A stretch of 42,517 bases of DNA from Prevotellaceae bacterium UBA2448 (GCA_002342585.1 DDQG01000043.1:1-42517), one strand, 5' to 3'; shown: positions 1 to 7,783, counted from the first letter of the stretch. Notes: generated by a model not told the origin, from the sequence alone. A program made the numbers and translations.

Positions 1-1
1 T

Positions 2-193
2 GATGCAATCACTCCAAGTGATGTCGACGACTCAGGCGACACTGACGGCAAGACTGATGGTAACGAAAACGAAAACCAAAACGAAAACCAAAACCAAGGT
101 GGTAACCAAAACCAAGGTGGCAGCAACCCTGAACCAGGCGATAATGGTGGCAACGGAGGTGGCGGTACCGAGGATGGAACGGACGAAAGCTAA
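2..193 (+). CDS. C-terminal tail of a low-complexity protein (partial)
   Basis: Only the last 63 codons lie in the window; the frame is open from base 2 to the TAA at 191-193. The tail is acidic and rich in Asn, Gln and Gly: a stretch of NEN/NQ repeats, then GGNQNQGG, then an acidic glycine-rich end finishing GTEDGTDES. No catalytic domain is visible. Such Gly/Asp-rich tails occur at the end of some Bacteroidales HU-like DNA-binding proteins, but the body of the protein is missing, so this is only a possibility. The Asn/Gln repeats are encoded by iterated GAAAAC/CAAAAC hexamers at about 64-106, the same unit seen in non-coding tracts near 37220 and 40340. A different frame of this stretch is also open but gives a Lys/Thr-rich product and is rejected. 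Confidence 0.55.
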   Translation, partial: DAITPSDVDDSGDTDGKTDGNENENQNENQNQGGNQNQGGSNPEPGDNGGNGGGGTEDGTDES

Positions 194-250
194 TAATAAT
201 GCATAATGCTTAATTAATGCATAATTCATAATGCATAATGCATAATTAGT
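191..250 (+). repeat. Heptamer tract GCATAAT starting at the stop codon
   Basis: TAATAATAA at the stop runs into imperfect heptamers of the GCATAAT type. Stop triplets TAA recur at 7-base steps, so stops appear in all three frames. This is one of several such tracts in the window. Confidence 0.75.
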
Positions 251-256
251 TGAACC

Positions 257-330
257 CTTGTAGTAGGCGACATTATAACTGCGTCGAAGTTGCCCCTGCG
301 GGGAGACGCAAGTTATAAGGAGAATACAAG
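257..330. repeat. Nested inverted repeat / large hairpin
   Basis: Three nested arms are seen: CTTGTA (257-262) with TACAAG (325-330), TTATAACTGCGTC (273-285) with GACGCAAGTTATAA (305-318, one bulged A), and CCCC (293-296) with GGGG (300-303) around a TGC loop. With the flanking repeats it fills the space between the partial gene and the glycosyltransferase promoter. It could be a structured RNA or a palindromic intergenic element; I do not recognise the family. Confidence 0.6.
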
Positions 331-362
331 AGGCTCGACGAAGTCAAAATTGAAAATTCTCT

Positions 363-385
363 AATTCTCTAATTCTTGATAAAAA
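363..385 (-). repeat. Dispersed 23-bp repeat, copy 1
   Basis: The reverse complement of this 23-bp stretch is identical to 37693-37715 and 41967-41989. The core reads TTTTTATCAAGAATTAGAG. It is embedded in CTCTAATT octamers. Confidence 0.85.
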
Positions 386-402
386 CCAATTCTTGATAAT
401 TT

Positions 403-434
403 GAGCTGACATTAGTTTGTCGGCTCATTTTTTT
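403..434 (+). terminator. Rho-independent terminator upstream of the glycosyltransferase gene
   Basis: A 9-bp stem GAGCTGACA / TGTCGGCTC (one G-T pair) with a 6-base loop is followed by A and seven T. It would stop transcription entering from the left. The -33 box of the next promoter (TTTG, 416-419) lies inside the hairpin. Confidence 0.75.
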
Positions 435-447
435 CTTGTAACTTCGC
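416..447 (+). promoter_or_regulatory. Bacteroidetes-type promoter for the 464-3993 gene group
   Basis: TTTG at 416-419, 19 bases, then TAACTTCGC at 439-447 fits the Bacteroidetes housekeeping consensus TTTG-N19-TAnnTTTG. The expected start near 453 leaves a leader of only about 10 bases before the ATG at 464. Confidence 0.7.
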
Positions 448-463
448 AAAAATTTTTATTAGA

Positions 464-1423
464 ATGGATATTTCAGTTATTGTTCCGCTGTATAACGAGG
501 AGGAGTCGTTGGCAGAACTGCACGAATGGATAAAGCGAGTGATGGACGAGCACAAGTTCTCGTACGAGGTTATTTTCGTGAATGACGGTTCGACAGACGG
601 TTCTTGGCAGGTCATCGAGGACTTGGCTAAGAAGTTCCCAGAGGTACACGGAATTAAGTTTCGCAGGAATTATGGTAAGAGTCCGGCTCTGTACTGCGGT
701 TTCGAAGCTGCACAGGGCAATGTAGTAATCACTATGGATGCTGACTTGCAGGATAGTCCTGACGAGATTCCTGAACTGTACCGTATGATTACGGAAGACG
801 GCTACGACCTGGTGAGCGGTTTTAAGATGAACCGCAAGAAGGGCGATCCGCTGTCGAAGACTATCCCTACGAAGTTGTTTAATGCTACCGCAAGGAAGGT
901 GAGCGGAATAAAGAATCTGCATGATTTCAATTGCGGACTGAAGGCTTACAAGAATGAGGTGGTGAAGAATATAGAGGTGTATGGCGAGATGCACAGATAT
1001 ATTCCTTATCTGGCTAAGAATGCCGGTTTCACTAAGATTGGCGAGAAACCCGTACACCACCAGAAACGTCAGCACGGAAAGAGTAAGTTCATGGGCTGGA
1101 ACCGTTTCGTGAATGGTTATCTCGATTTGATTAGTCTGTGGTTTATTGATAGCTTCGGACTGAAACCTATGCATATCTTCGGCTTTATCGGTACTCTGAT
1201 TTTTATGATTGGTCTGCTCGCCGTCATCGCTGTAGGTGCCCTGAAACTGTGGGCTCTGCATAATGGCGTGGCAAGGGTGCTCGTTACGGATACTCCTTAT
1301 TTCTATATCGCCCTGACCATGATGATTATTGGTACGCAGTTGTTCGTTGCCGGTTTCCTCGGTGATATGATTAGCCGCAATTCACAGGAGAGAAATAAGT
1401 ATCAGGTTGCAAAACGTGTATGA
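464..1423 (+). CDS. Family 2 glycosyltransferase, polyprenyl-phosphate sugar transferase type
   Basis: 319 residues. The N-terminal GT-A domain starts VIVPLYNEEES, has NDGSTDG at 40-46, the metal/nucleotide-sugar motif DADLQD at 92-97, and HDFNCGLKAY in the acceptor half. Two hydrophobic helices follow at about 232-260 and 275-300. This is the layout of the GtrB/ArnC/dolichyl-phosphate mannosyltransferase group, enzymes that load a sugar from a nucleotide donor onto undecaprenyl phosphate at the inner membrane. Sugar and final polymer cannot be read from the sequence. It is the first gene after a strong promoter and overlaps the next start by 4 bases, so the DUF6452 gene is probably translationally coupled. 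Confidence 0.9.
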   Translation: MDISVIVPLYNEEESLAELHEWIKRVMDEHKFSYEVIFVNDGSTDGSWQVIEDLAKKFPEVHGIKFRRNYGKSPALYCGFEAAQGNVVITMDADLQDSPDEIPELYRMITEDGYDLVSGFKMNRKKGDPLSKTIPTKLFNATARKVSGIKNLHDFNCGLKAYKNEVVKNIEVYGEMHRYIPYLAKNAGFTKIGEKPVHHQKRQHGKSKFMGWNRFVNGYLDLISLWFIDSFGLKPMHIFGFIGTLIFMIGLLAVIAVGALKLWALHNGVARVLVTDTPYFYIALTMMIIGTQLFVAGFLGDMISRNSQERNKYQVAKRV

Positions 1424-2010
1424 TGATGAGGAAGGGAAGTGGCATAGTGATGGTGCTGAGTCTGCTGCTCACGATTGCATGCAGTACTGCTACGTGTCCG
1501 ATGGATACTGTGGTTACGTGCAATTATGATTTCTTCGATGCAGACGGAAATACGTCGGTACTATATGATACTCTGACCGTAACCATCGCAAAACCAACTA
1601 CTTTCTATATCTATACGAAGGAAGGTAAGAAAGACAGCATTTCCCGAACGAGAATTACAGCTCTCGTAGATTCGGGTTATACGGAGACAGTGAAGAAACT
1701 GAAGGTAGATACTACTCTGGTGAATAATCTGGCAAACGGCGGTTCGATGAAAGTGCCGATGAGTTATTATGCTTCTGTAGATACTCTGGTGCTGCACTAT
1801 AAGAAGATTCTGCTGCCCGACACTATGTATGTGTTTCATGAGGGTTATACCCATGTGGAGACTCCCGAATGCGGTTCGTACAGATTTCATAATCTGAAGG
1901 AGATAAAGACTACCGACCGTTGCATCGACAGGGTTGAGATTATCAATCCGAAGGTGAACTACGAGAAGGAGTTTAATGTGAAAATCTATTTTAATACGTT
2001 ACCGGAGTAG
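1420..2010 (+). CDS. DUF6452 family lipoprotein
   Basis: 196 residues. The N-terminus has a basic start, a hydrophobic core and the lipobox-like LTIACST, so export and lipid anchoring are likely. The mature part is beta-rich and Thr/Val-rich without a known catalytic motif, with cysteines in STATCPMD, VTCNYDFF, PECGSY and TDRCID. I recognise it as the DUF6452 family, regularly placed just before a DUF6048 gene in Bacteroidetes, as here. Function unknown; a cell-envelope role is inferred. Three ATG codons follow each other at the start, so the exact first codon is uncertain by one or two residues. Confidence 0.75.
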   Translation: MMMRKGSGIVMVLSLLLTIACSTATCPMDTVVTCNYDFFDADGNTSVLYDTLTVTIAKPTTFYIYTKEGKKDSISRTRITALVDSGYTETVKKLKVDTTLVNNLANGGSMKVPMSYYASVDTLVLHYKKILLPDTMYVFHEGYTHVETPECGSYRFHNLKEIKTTDRCIDRVEIINPKVNYEKEFNVKIYFNTLPE

Positions 2011-2015
2011 GACAC

Positions 2016-2846
2016 ATGAGAGGTTTTTTATACATATTACTTTTGTGTTGCTGCCAAATGACTTGGGCACAGGAGAAAGCTGACACCTCTCAACTCTCAC
2101 CTGACTCCGTCAACTCTAAACTCTCAACTCTCAACTCTCAACTCTCATCTGACTCCGTCAAGACTCAGCTCTCACCTGACTCCGTGCAGAGCAAGTACAC
2201 TAAGTGGGTTCCGCTGCTGGAGGGTGAGAAGAAGGATTTGCCGCTGTTTCAGGGCTTTACCTTGTCGTTCGACGTGATAGGTCTTGGTATGATAGCCTTT
2301 ACTGATTACGGAACTATCGAAGGAGCCCTCAGACTGAGTCTGAAGAATACGTGGTTGCCTATCGTAGAACTCGGTTATGGCATTTGCGACAGGAAAGATT
2401 ATAATACGAAGATTCAGTATAAGGTGAATGCTCCGTTTATCCGACTGGGATGCGACTGGAATTTCCTGCGTAATAAGTTTCAGGATAACCGCATGTTCGT
2501 CGGTCTGCGATGGGGTTTCTCTACATATAAATATGATATGACTGGTCCGCCAGTTACCGACCCGATTTATGGGGAGAGTCAGGCGTTTGATTTCTCGGGT
2601 TCCACTTCTACGAGCAACTGGATGGAGATTGTCTTCGGTTGTCAGGTGAAGATTTACCGCAATTTCCATATGGGATGGAGCCTCAGACTGAAATATCATA
2701 TAGCCAGTTCGAAAAACGATTATTCAAAGGCATATTACATTCCCGGATATGGCGTGACTACCAGCGGAAATACCTGGGCAGGAACATATAATCTGATTTT
2801 TGACCTCAACTGGGGAAAGAAGAAAAAGGTTACAGTTGAACCTTAA
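2016..2846 (+). CDS. DUF6048 family outer-membrane-like protein with a repeat-expanded linker
   Basis: 276 residues. A signal peptide (about 1-19, ending TWAQ) is followed by a Ser/Asp linker and then a region rich in alternating aromatic and polar residues (GLGMIAFTDY, WLPIVELGYG, MFVGLRWGFSTYKY), typical of a small outer-membrane beta-barrel. It belongs to DUF6048 and is the usual partner of the gene before it (gap 5 bases). The linker at about residues 24-58 is odd: it contains QLSPDSV, QLSSDSV and QLSPDSV and is encoded by CTCAACT-type repeats of the same kind that lie between genes here. The stop codon at 2844-2846 sits at the beginning of another such tract. Confidence 0.75.
   Translation: MRGFLYILLLCCCQMTWAQEKADTSQLSPDSVNSKLSTLNSQLSSDSVKTQLSPDSVQSKYTKWVPLLEGEKKDLPLFQGFTLSFDVIGLGMIAFTDYGTIEGALRLSLKNTWLPIVELGYGICDRKDYNTKIQYKVNAPFIRLGCDWNFLRNKFQDNRMFVGLRWGFSTYKYDMTGPPVTDPIYGESQAFDFSGSTSTSNWMEIVFGCQVKIYRNFHMGWSLRLKYHIASSKNDYSKAYYIPGYGVTTSGNTWAGTYNLIFDLNWGKKKKVTVEP
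2085..2190 (+). repeat. CTCAACT/CTGACTCCGT repeats inside a coding region
   Basis: CTCAACT heptamers (five or more, some imperfect) alternate with three copies of CTGACTCCGT. The block remains in frame in the DUF6048 gene, just after the signal peptide. Confidence 0.85.
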
Positions 2847-2912
2847 ACCTCTTGAACCTCTTAAACTTCTTGAACCTCTTGAACTCTTAAACCTCTCAAA
2901 CTCTCAAACTCA
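2841..2912 (+). repeat. Tandem CTTGAACCT/CTCAAACT tract between DUF6048 gene and apbE
   Basis: Begins at the stop codon of the DUF6048 gene and fills the whole gap up to the apbE ATG at 2914. The unit is mainly 9 bases (CTTGAACCT and variants) and shifts to 7 (CTCAAAC) at the end. Because 9 is a multiple of 3, one frame stays open and artificially extends the apbE reading frame upstream. Confidence 0.85.
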
Positions 2913-2913
2913 C

Positions 2914-3993
2914 ATGGAATATTCATACGATAAACATAAGTTGAAGTGGTGGCATGCTCCACTGCTTGTGATTCTTTTTGTAGGTACATACTTCGCTATG
3001 ACGGGCGAGGGAGGCAGACAGGCTGTGAGTCTGGATAATACTACGAAACCTTGGGCTCAGAGGTGTGTGCAGAAGGCTGAGGGTATGGTGTTCGGAACGT
3101 TCTATCATATCACGTATCAGTCGGATAAGAAACTGGATGATAGCATCAAGGTGACTTTGGAGAAGGTGGACGAGTCGTTGTCGCCTTTCAATCCGAAATC
3201 TACTATAACTGCCATAAATGAGAATACGGATATGGTGGCTGACGAGATGTTTTGCGATGTGTTCAAACTGGCTAAGGCTGTGTCGGCTACTACCAACGGG
3301 GCTTTCGACATTACTGTTGCTCCACTGGTGAATCTGTGGGGATTCGGTTTTAAGAATATGGAAAATGTGAATGGTGAGAAGGTGGATAGTCTGATGAAGT
3401 TTGTAGGTATCGATAAGGTGAGTCTGCACGAGGATAGGGTAGTAAAACTGATGCCGGAAGTAATGCTCGACTGCAGCGCAATTGCTAAGGGATATGGTGT
3501 GGATGCTGTGGGCAGGATGCTGGAGAGACAGGGTGTCCGTTCGTATATGGTTGAGATTGGTGGCGAGGTGAGACTTCGCGGATGCAATCCTTACGGCAAG
3601 AAATGGAGCATAGGAATTACGAAACCTGAGGATGACAGTCTGAATAGCAATAGCGACTTGGAACAGGTACTTAGCGTTACGGATATTGCTCTCGCCACTT
3701 CAGGCAATTACCGCAATTTCTACGTGAAGGACGGACAGAAGTTCGCACATACCATAGACCCCAGAACGGGTTATCCTGTACAACAGAATATCCTTTCGGC
3801 TACGGTACTGGCAAAGGATTGTGCCACTGCCGATGCTTTCGCTACCGCTTTTATGGTGCTGGGACTCGACAGCGCAAGGATGGTTCTTGAGAAAGATACG
3901 TCGATGATGGCTTTCTTCATCTATGCTACCAAGGACGGAACTGCTGAGTGGGCTTCTCCAAAACTGAAGGCTATGCTGAAAGACCCTCAGTAA
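2914..3993 (+). CDS. apbE: FAD:protein FMN transferase (ApbE)
   Basis: 359 residues from the ATG at 2914. The frame is open further back to 2800, but that part overlaps the previous gene and reads through a repeat tract. A hydrophobic segment at about 13-30 is a signal or anchor. Family motifs are present in order: ESLSPFNPKSTI, CSAIAKGYGVD, EIGGEVRLRG, SGNYRNFY, HTIDPRTGYP and ADAFATAF. The enzyme moves FMN from FAD to a Thr of periplasmic-side flavoproteins such as the NQR or RNF subunits, with Mg2+ or Ca2+ bound by the Asp/Thr cluster near the C-terminus. It is last in the + strand group. Confidence 0.93.
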   Translation: MEYSYDKHKLKWWHAPLLVILFVGTYFAMTGEGGRQAVSLDNTTKPWAQRCVQKAEGMVFGTFYHITYQSDKKLDDSIKVTLEKVDESLSPFNPKSTITAINENTDMVADEMFCDVFKLAKAVSATTNGAFDITVAPLVNLWGFGFKNMENVNGEKVDSLMKFVGIDKVSLHEDRVVKLMPEVMLDCSAIAKGYGVDAVGRMLERQGVRSYMVEIGGEVRLRGCNPYGKKWSIGITKPEDDSLNSNSDLEQVLSVTDIALATSGNYRNFYVKDGQKFAHTIDPRTGYPVQQNILSATVLAKDCATADAFATAFMVLGLDSARMVLEKDTSMMAFFIYATKDGTAEWASPKLKAMLKDPQ

Positions 3994-4045
3994 CTCTTAC
4001 AGGGCTTTTGACTCAGTAGTCTTTCTGCATGATATTGAGACATAA

Positions 4046-4080
4046 AAAAGGGGCATTCGATTGAATGTCCCTTTTCTTGT
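4046..4080. terminator. Bidirectional terminator between apbE and rplT
   Basis: A near-perfect 13-bp stem (4046-4058 with 4063-4075), GGGGCATTC / GAATGTCCC extended by A/T pairs, with GATT loop. It has A/T runs on both sides and lies between convergent genes, ending rplT on the minus strand and apbE on the plus strand. Confidence 0.85.
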
Positions 4081-4094
4081 ATTGAGAGTAATTA

Positions 4095-4439
4095 TTACTT
4101 TACTTTCTTTACGATAGCCTTGAATGCCTCTGGGTTGTTAACTGCGAGGTAAGCAAGTGTCTTACGGTTGATTTCAATACCGTTCTTGTGGAGTGCACCC
4201 ATGAGCTGTGAGTAAGACATACCCTCGAGACGAGCAGCTGCGTTGATACGCTGAATCCAGAGAGCACGGAACTCGCGCTTCTTCATACGACGGTGTGCGA
4301 AAGCATAAGTAAGGCCTTTTTCATAGGCGTTTTTCGCAACTGTCCAAACGTTCTTGCGGGCACCAAACTGACCCTTTACGCGCTTAAGGATTTTCTTACG
4401 ACGTGCACGTGATGCAACATGATTTACTGATCTTGGCAT
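4095..4439 (-). CDS. rplT: 50S ribosomal protein L20
   Basis: 114 residues, the normal length. The N-terminus MPRSVNHVASRARRKKILK is the basic extension that binds 23S rRNA early in 50S assembly; NRKTLAYLA and the Lys-rich end are also typical. Last gene of the thrS-infC-rpmI-rplT block. In other bacteria L20 represses its own operon by binding mRNA; the 123-base gap before it could hold such a site but I cannot show it. Confidence 0.98.
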   Translation of the reverse strand: MPRSVNHVASRARRKKILKRVKGQFGARKNVWTVAKNAYEKGLTYAFAHRRMKKREFRALWIQRINAAARLEGMSYSQLMGALHKNGIEINRKTLAYLAVNNPEAFKAIVKKVK

Positions 4440-4562
4440 AATTTTGTTTGTTTTTGAATGTTAGCGAAGTCTTGTTTCAACTTTCTTGATGAGCTAACAA
4501 ATCGGTTAAACTTTTTGTTAATGTTACTGGTTGTTTTGAGTTCTCACGAACTGCTGACTTGG

Positions 4563-4760
4563 TTAACGGAGACACAGGATGTCGCGAACCTGACGTACGT
4601 TTGCGCTAACTACGATAGCACTGTGGTCGAGATTTCTCTTCTGCTTCTTTGTCTTCTTTGTCAGAATGTGGCTGTGATAAGCGTGCTGACGCTTGATCTT
4701 GCCTGTACCAGTAAGCTTGAAACGCTTCTTGGCAGCGGATTTTGTTTTAACTTTTGGCAT
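4563..4760 (-). CDS. rpmI: 50S ribosomal protein L35
   Basis: 65 residues. MPKVKTKSAAKKRFKLTGTG is the standard L35 start, and RQHAYHSHILTKKTKKQKR follows. The gap to infC (4761-4849) contains a small hairpin, AACGC (4795-4799) with GCGTT (4810-4814). Confidence 0.97.
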   Translation of the reverse strand: MPKVKTKSAAKKRFKLTGTGKIKRQHAYHSHILTKKTKKQKRNLDHSAIVVSANVRQVRDILCLR

Positions 4761-4849
4761 TTTTTTTGTTATTTAATTATTAATATTCGGCGGCAACGCA
4801 TATACCAGGGCGTTACGCACCTTGTTTTCAGTTCGTGTAAACTGTCCGC

Positions 4850-5524
4850 TTAGTCTTCGAGGTTCAGCTTTTCAGCTAATCCTGCAAACGGACTGTTTGG
4901 ATTGGGACCTTCTGCCTCTTTCTTTGCTTTTGCTTCAGCCTTTGCCTGAGCTTCTGCTGCTTCGTTGTCACGACGCTGCTGACTCTTCTTTGGCTGACCA
5001 GCCTTCTTTGGAGAGAGGGTGAGGAACATCTTTTTACCTTCGAGGTTTGGCATGCTCTCTACCTTTGCAACCTCTTCGAGGTCGTTGGCAAAACGCAGAA
5101 GCAGTACTTCACCTTGCTCCTTGAATACGATAGAACGACCCTTGAAGAATACATATGCCTTCACTTTGTTGCCGTCGGTAAGGAATTCCCTTGCATGTTT
5201 CAACTTGAATGCATAGTCGGCGTCGCCTGTCTGAGGTCCGAACCTGATTTCCTTAACATCGACTTTCACCTGCTTAGCCTTTATCTCCTTAGCTTTCTTC
5301 TTCTGCTGATAGAGATACTTGGAGTAGTCTATGAGTCGGCAAACCGGTGGATTTGCAGTGGGTGAAATCTCTACGAGATCAACTTCTTTTTCTTCTGCCA
5401 GTTGCAGAGCTTCTCTGAGAGGAAGTACGGCTGATTCTATGCCGTCACCTACTATTCTGACTTCGCGAGCGCGAATCTGTTCGTTTACACGAAGTTGCAG
5501 TTTGTTTTTGTTGTCACCTTTCAT
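4850..5524 (-). CDS. infC: Translation initiation factor IF-3
   Basis: 224 residues. It holds the IF-3 N-domain start VNEQIRAREVRIVG, the linker with SPTANPPVCRLIDYSKYLYQ, and the C-domain with FRGRS-like FFKGRSIVFKEQG. About 45 residues of Ala/Glu/Lys-rich tail after the C-domain exceed the E. coli length, common in Bacteroidetes. IF-3 prevents early 50S joining and checks the start codon. The start used here is ATG; the rare AUU start known from enterobacteria is not evident. It has its own promoter between thrS and the gene. Confidence 0.97.
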   Translation of the reverse strand: MKGDNKNKLQLRVNEQIRAREVRIVGDGIESAVLPLREALQLAEEKEVDLVEISPTANPPVCRLIDYSKYLYQQKKKAKEIKAKQVKVDVKEIRFGPQTGDADYAFKLKHAREFLTDGNKVKAYVFFKGRSIVFKEQGEVLLLRFANDLEEVAKVESMPNLEGKKMFLTLSPKKAGQPKKSQQRRDNEAAEAQAKAEAKAKKEAEGPNPNSPFAGLAEKLNLED

Positions 5525-5590
5525 TGTGGCGTGATGCTTGTCCTTTCCGGTTATTAGTTAAGTTTTAAGTTTGTTTTCTTCTAAATCGGC

Positions 5591-5599
5591 GCGAAGGTA
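5591..5599 (-). promoter_or_regulatory. Promoter -7 element before infC
   Basis: Read on the minus strand it is TACCTTCGC, matching TAnnTTYGC. It lies 67 bases before the infC start and after the thrS stop, so infC-rpmI-rplT can be made without thrS. The -33 box is weak (CTTG at 5618-5621). Confidence 0.55.
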
Positions 5600-5628
5600 C
5601 GAAAAATTTATGAATTACAAGTAAATAA

Positions 5629-7572
5629 TTAGAAATTTTCGGTCATTGCCTTCACTTCGTCTTGTATCTTCTTAGCAAAATCTGCAATAGACATTGTCTC
5701 TTGCTGCTGAGTGCCCTGCTTACGTACGTTGACGGTTCCGTCGTTTGCTTCTTTCTCACCTACGATGAGGAGGTAAGGAATGTGCTTGAGTTCGTTGTCG
5801 CGAATCTTACGTCCAATCTTCTCGTTACGATCGTCAACGATAGTGCGTACGTCATTGATGTTCAGCTGTTCGCATACTTTCTGTGCGTAGTCGTTGAATT
5901 TCTCAGAAATAGGCAGAACGACAACCTGGTCTGGAGTGAGCCAGAGAGGGAAACGACCAGCTGTATGTTCTATGAGCACTGCGATGAATCGCTCCATAGA
6001 TCCGAATGGAGCACGGTGAATCATTACAGGACGGTGTTTCTGGTTGTCGGCACCTGTGTACTCGAGTTGGAAACGCTCTGGCAGGTTGTAGTCAACCTGG
6101 ATAGTACCCAACTGCCAACGACGACCAAGGGCATCCTTAATCATGAAGTCGAGCTTAGGACCGTAGAATGCTGCTTCACCAAGTTCGGTGCGAGTCTGGA
6201 GTCCTTTCTCTGCACAAGCCTCGATGATAGCGTTTTCTGCCTGTTCCCATACTTCGTCGCTACCGATGTATTTCTCTTTGTCGTTAGGGTCGCGAAGAGA
6301 TATCTGTGCTTCGAAGTTCTGGAAGTCGAGTGCCTTGAAGATGATATTGATAATGTCCATTACGCGGAGGAACTCATCTTTTACCTGATCAGGACGGCAG
6401 AAGATGTGTGCGTCGTCTTGTGTGAAAGAACGTACACGAGTGAGTCCGTGCAATTCACCAGACTGTTCGTAGCGATATACTGTTCCGAATTCTGCACAAC
6501 GGAATGGGAGGTCTTTGTAACTGCGTGGCTGCCATGCGTAGATTTCACAATGGTGAGGGCAGTTCATTGGCTTCAACAGGTATTCTTCACCTTCTTCAGG
6601 AGTGCTGATTGGTTGGAAGGAATCCTTACCGTAGTGAGCATAGTGACCTGAAGTTACATAGAGATTCTTACCTCCGATATGTGGAGTAATAACTTCTTGG
6701 TAACCATAACGCTTCTGAATTTTACGAAGGAAATCCTGTAAGCGAATGCGAACGGCTGTTCCCTTTGGAAGCCACATTGGCAGACCCTTGCCGACACGCT
6801 CAGAGAACATGAAAAGTTCCATCTCCTTACCAATCTTACGATGGTCGCGTTTCTTTGCTTCTTCAAGAGCTACGAGGTACTCGTCGAGCATCTTCTTCTT
6901 TGGGAATGATATACCGTAGATACGAGTCATCATTGGACGTTTTTCGTCACCACGCCAGTATGCAGCAGCAAGACTGAGGAGTTTGAATGCCTTGATAGGT
7001 GCTGTTGACATAAGGTGAGGACCCTTACACAGGTCGATATAGTTGCCTTGAGTATATGTGGTGATGTGACCGTCTTCGAGTTCGGCAATCAGCTCATTCT
7101 TGTATGTCTGACCCTTTGAAGCAAAAAGCTCCATCACGTCTTTCTTTGCGATATCCTTGCGAATGAGTGCTTCGCCTTTCTGAACGAGTTCCTGCATTTT
7201 CTTCTCGATAGCTGGGAAGTCAGCATCGGAGAGTTTTACGCCCTCTGGTGGCATTACGTCGTAGTAGAAACCATTCTCGATGGCAGGACCGATACCGAAC
7301 TGTGTGCCCGGCCAGAGCTGCTCTATAGCCTCTGCCATAAGGTGGGCAGATGTGTGCCAGAACGCATGTTTGCCTTCGGCATCATCAAACTTGTAGAGGT
7401 TTATTGTTGCATCTTCTGTGATAGGACGGTTGAGTTCGGTAGTAACACCATTTATACCACATGCCACACACTCTTGAGCAAGCCTCTGGCTAATGCTCTC
7501 TGCAATCTGCAGACCAGTCACTCCTGATTCATATTCACGGACAGACTGGTCTGGAAATGTAATCTTTATCAT
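5629..7572 (-). CDS. thrS: Threonyl-tRNA synthetase
   Basis: 647 residues, full length. Order: TGS domain (about 1-62), editing domain with HTSAHLMAEA (HxxxH), class II core with KPMNCPHHCEIY near residue 337 (zinc Cys and motif 2 area), FGTVYRYEQSGELHGL and TRVRSFTQDDAHIF, then a C-terminal anticodon-binding domain. It charges tRNA-Thr and removes mischarged Ser. First gene of the translation block. Confidence 0.98.
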   Translation of the reverse strand: MIKITFPDQSVREYESGVTGLQIAESISQRLAQECVACGINGVTTELNRPITEDATINLYKFDDAEGKHAFWHTSAHLMAEAIEQLWPGTQFGIGPAIENGFYYDVMPPEGVKLSDADFPAIEKKMQELVQKGEALIRKDIAKKDVMELFASKGQTYKNELIAELEDGHITTYTQGNYIDLCKGPHLMSTAPIKAFKLLSLAAAYWRGDEKRPMMTRIYGISFPKKKMLDEYLVALEEAKKRDHRKIGKEMELFMFSERVGKGLPMWLPKGTAVRIRLQDFLRKIQKRYGYQEVITPHIGGKNLYVTSGHYAHYGKDSFQPISTPEEGEEYLLKPMNCPHHCEIYAWQPRSYKDLPFRCAEFGTVYRYEQSGELHGLTRVRSFTQDDAHIFCRPDQVKDEFLRVMDIINIIFKALDFQNFEAQISLRDPNDKEKYIGSDEVWEQAENAIIEACAEKGLQTRTELGEAAFYGPKLDFMIKDALGRRWQLGTIQVDYNLPERFQLEYTGADNQKHRPVMIHRAPFGSMERFIAVLIEHTAGRFPLWLTPDQVVVLPISEKFNDYAQKVCEQLNINDVRTIVDDRNEKIGRKIRDNELKHIPYLLIVGEKEANDGTVNVRKQGTQQQETMSIADFAKKIQDEVKAMTENF

Positions 7573-7600
7573 ATTTTGTTATTATTGTTACAATTTGCCT

Positions 7601-7609
7601 GCAAATTTA
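7601..7609 (-). promoter_or_regulatory. Promoter -7 element for thrS
   Basis: Minus-strand TAAATTTGC, about 29 bases before the thrS start. No clear TTTG box at the usual distance. Confidence 0.5.
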
Positions 7610-7746
7610 GTGCAAAAAATCGATTCAGCGAGTAAAAAGGAATAATCTTTTACTATTTCGAGCGAAAGATTTTTATTCAAACCGAGCGAATAGCAAAATT
7701 TATTTGTCTTTATAAAAAAAATAATTATAGTTTTTGAAAAAATATG

Positions 7747-7755
7747 TAACTTCGC
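7747..7755 (+). promoter_or_regulatory. Promoter -7 element for glutamine synthetase
   Basis: TAACTTCGC, the same nine bases as at 439-447 and, on the other strand, at 41792-41800. The start codon is 28 bases downstream. No clear -33 box was found in the A/T-rich DNA before it. The 7573-7783 gap therefore holds two divergent promoters. Confidence 0.5.
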
Positions 7756-7783
7756 AGCCAAATAGAAAAACAATAAAACAGAA

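Noticed and set aside
3..206. Lys/Thr-rich frame at the left edge
   Set aside because: The alternative frame ending at 193 gives an acidic Gly/Asn-rich tail more like a real protein end, and its stop is followed by the same type of tract seen after other genes.
473..1261. A 262-codon minus-strand frame opposite the glycosyltransferase
   Set aside because: Antisense shadow with no recognisable domain; the plus-strand protein has all family motifs and a promoter.
2800..2913. Longer N-terminus for ApbE starting at 2800
   Set aside because: It overlaps the DUF6048 gene and encodes a Leu/Pro/Glu string from the repeat tract; the ATG at 2914 gives a normal signal/anchor start.
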